Shown: positions 6,482 through 7,896 of the stretch, one piece after another
Layout of the letters: each line of letters starts with the position of its first letter
Position numbering within the stretch: position 1 is the first letter of the stretch
Assembly (NCBI GenBank): GCA_025458985.1
Contig: JALORM010000069.1
Location: forward strand, 1-7,896
From: Paracoccaceae bacterium
GTDB lineage: Bacteria > Pseudomonadota > Alphaproteobacteria > Rhodobacterales > Rhodobacteraceae
Reading direction: 5' to 3'
Length of the DNA stretch: 7,896 bases
Notes under the pieces: generated by a model
Seen by the model: the letters and a program-made list of their open reading frames with translations, nothing else
The model's database searches: none
Told to the model about the DNA's origin: nothing
Made by a program: the position numbers and the translations under genes

Positions 6482-7261
6482 CTAGACCCAGGGGGCCTTG
6501 CGACGTTCGAAGAAGGCCGCGATTCCCTCGGCCGCCTCGGGGCTTTCCCAGCGGCGCACGAGCGCCTCGATCGTGTCGGCGATCACCGCCTCGTCGATCC
6601 GGGGGCCAAGCCGGCCGACCAGCGCCTTGGCTTCGGCCACCGCCCCGGGCGCGCAGGCCAGATAGGGCGCGACCTCGGCCTCGACCGCGGTATCGAGATC
6701 GGCGGCGGGGACCGCCCGGGCCAGCAGGCCCAGCGCAGCCGCCTCGGCCGCGGCGAAGCGCCGCCCCGAGAAGAACACCCGCCGCGCCCGGGCCGCGCCC
6801 ATCCGGGCAACGACGTAGGGGCCGATGGTGGCCGGGATCAGCCCCAGCCGCGTCTCGGTCAGGCCGAACTGCGCGGTTTCGGCCCCGATCGCCACGTCGG
6901 CAACCGACAGCATCCCGACCCCGCCCCCGTAGGCCTGCCCGTTCACCCGCGCAATCAGCGGCTTCGGCAGGTCGTTCAGTGCGCCCAGCATGCGGGCCAG
7001 CGCGGTCGCCTCGCGCGCCCGCGTCGCGGCATCTGCCGCCATCTGCGCCTTCATCCAGCCAAGGTCGCCGCCGGCACAGAAGCTCTCGCCTGCGCCGGTC
7101 AGCACCACGACCCGCACGGCCGGGTCGCGCCCGAGCCGCCCCGCCGCCGCGGTCAGAGCCTCGATCAGCCCGGCATCGAGCGCGTTGTGCTTCTCGGGTC
7201 GGTCGAGCGTCAGCATCGCCACGCCCCGCCCGTCGGTCTCGATCCTCAGCACCATCCTCAC
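6482..7261 (-). CDS. liuC: Methylglutaconyl-CoA hydratase, LiuC type (crotonase family)
   Basis: This 259-residue protein has the usual length and motifs of the enoyl-CoA hydratase/isomerase family: DRPEKHNAL (20-28), the oxyanion-hole segment SFCAGGDLGWM (60-70), VNGQAYGGGVGML (106-118) and FGLTETRLGLIPATIGPYV (132-150). It probably hydrates 3-methylglutaconyl-CoA to HMG-CoA, the step before the lyase encoded just upstream. E136 corresponds to the second catalytic glutamate of classical hydratases (E164 in rat), while the first (E144) is replaced by G116, as I recall for LiuC-like members. GTG at 7261 overlaps the lyase stop as GTGA; ATG at 7255 (MVLRIETDG) is equally plausible. The overlap implies translational coupling. 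The substrate assignment rests on the neighbour; other crotonases share the fold. Confidence 0.87.
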   Translation of the reverse strand: MRMVLRIETDGRGVAMLTLDRPEKHNALDAGLIEALTAAAGRLGRDPAVRVVVLTGAGESFCAGGDLGWMKAQMAADAATRAREATALARMLGALNDLPKPLIARVNGQAYGGGVGMLSVADVAIGAETAQFGLTETRLGLIPATIGPYVVARMGAARARRVFFSGRRFAAAEAAALGLLARAVPAADLDTAVEAEVAPYLACAPGAVAEAKALVGRLGPRIDEAVIADTIEALVRRWESPEAAEGIAAFFERRKAPWV

Positions 7262-7896
7262 CCCCCCCGCATCGCCTGCGCCATCGCCGCCGCCCGCGCC
7301 AGCACCGTCCGGTCGAGCCCGGTTTGCCAGCCGGCGGCCTCCAGATAGCCGACGACCGCCTCGGTCGCGACGTTCCCCGCCGCCCCCGGCGCATAGGGGC
7401 AGCCGCCAAGCCCACCCACGGCCGCATCGAAGACCCTGAGCCCCGCGGCAAGCGACACGCCGATATTGGCCAGCGCCCGGCCGCCCGTGTCGTGGTAGTG
7501 CCCGGCAAGGCGTGCAGGCGGCACCGCCTGGACGACCGCGTCCAGCATCCGTCCAATGCTGTCGGGGGTGCCCGCGCCGATCGTGTCGCCGAGGCTGATC
7601 TCGTAGCAGCCCATTGCAGCCAGCGCGGCGGCGACCTCGGCGACGCGGCCGGGCGGCGTCGGGCCGTCGTAGGGGCAGACCGCCACGCAGGAGACATAGC
7701 CCCTGACCGGCAGTCCCGCCGCAGCGGCCGCCGCGGCCACCGGACGGAACCGGTCGAGGCTTTCGGCGACCGAGCAGTTGATGTTGGCCCTGCTGAACCC
7801 CTCGGAGGCCGAGCCGAAGATCGCGACCTCGTCGGCACCGGCCGCCAGGGCGCGTGCGAGCCCCTGCATGTTCGGCACAAGCGCGGCGTAGCGCAC
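7258..7896 (-). CDS. Hydroxymethylglutaryl-CoA lyase, 5' part outside window
   Basis: The last 212 codons are present; roughly 75-85 N-terminal residues lie beyond the right edge, judged from the usual 285-300 residue length. The enzyme cleaves HMG-CoA into acetoacetate and acetyl-CoA, the final step of leucine degradation. Visible signatures (numbered from the window edge) are NINCS (38-42), RGYVSC (65-70), MGCYEISLGDTIG (95-107), HYHDT with metal ligands H133 and H135, and the lyase signature GGLGGCPYAPGAAGN (161-175) with catalytic-loop C166 and ligand N175. This CP-Y-A-P-G-A-A-G-N form separates it from homocitrate and isopropylmalate synthases of the same fold. The TGA stop overlaps the hydratase start by four bases. 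The GTG at the very edge is an ordinary internal Val codon, not a start. Gene names in use include liuE, mvaB and hmgL. Confidence 0.95.
   Translation of the reverse strand: MRYAALVPNMQGLARALAAGADEVAIFGSASEGFSRANINCSVAESLDRFRPVAAAAAAAGLPVRGYVSCVAVCPYDGPTPPGRVAEVAAALAAMGCYEISLGDTIGAGTPDSIGRMLDAVVQAVPPARLAGHYHDTGGRALANIGVSLAAGLRVFDAAVGGLGGCPYAPGAAGNVATEAVVGYLEAAGWQTGLDRTVLARAAAMAQAMRGG

Noticed and set aside
6447..7880. Minus-strand open frame of 477 codons
   Set aside because: It runs out of frame through the hydratase and lyase genes, both of which show clear family signatures in their own frames.
1..7896. CRISPR array, tRNA, rRNA, insertion sequence or attachment site
   Set aside because: I saw no regularly spaced direct repeats with unique spacers, no tRNA-like cloverleaf sequence, no transposase motif and no flanking inverted repeats.

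Overview
This is a high-GC window whose protein families fit an alphaproteobacterium, most likely of the Rhodobacterales. The support is a leucine-catabolism pair, a periplasmic VWA protein and a DUF4453-type protein; this is family resemblance, with no rRNA or other phylogenetic marker in the window. I see no tRNA, rRNA, CRISPR array, transposase or integrase.

Layout. (1) 1-1958, minus strand: the first 652 codons of a large ORF that runs off the left edge and is easy to miss because it has no stop inside the window. It encodes a cysteine-free protein rich in Gly, Pro and Gln, with a basic N-terminus, a 24-residue tandem repeat and a more folded-looking second half. I do not recognise the family. 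Its codon use differs from every neighbour, which suggests foreign DNA. (2) 1959-2315: divergent intergenic region with two perfect hairpins. (3) 2316-2894, plus: small exported six-cysteine protein of the DUF4453/YARHG-like type. (4) 2891-2919: hairpin between convergent genes in which the two stop codons pair with each other. (5) 2916-4553, minus: exported VWA protein with an intact MIDAS and four C-terminal beta-type repeats. (6) 4803-6248, minus: membrane-anchored protein with kinesin-light-chain-like TPRs. (7) 6482-7261 and 7258-7896, minus: methylglutaconyl-CoA hydratase (LiuC type) and the C-terminal part of HMG-CoA lyase, overlapping by four bases.

How they fit together. The two rightmost genes catalyse consecutive late steps of leucine degradation (3-methylglutaconyl-CoA to HMG-CoA, then to acetoacetate and acetyl-CoA) and are translationally coupled. 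The TPR, VWA and DUF4453 genes all encode envelope proteins and may form a functional neighbourhood, but only their location and adjacency suggest this. The ORF at the left edge looks unrelated to the rest and is the most novel element of the window.
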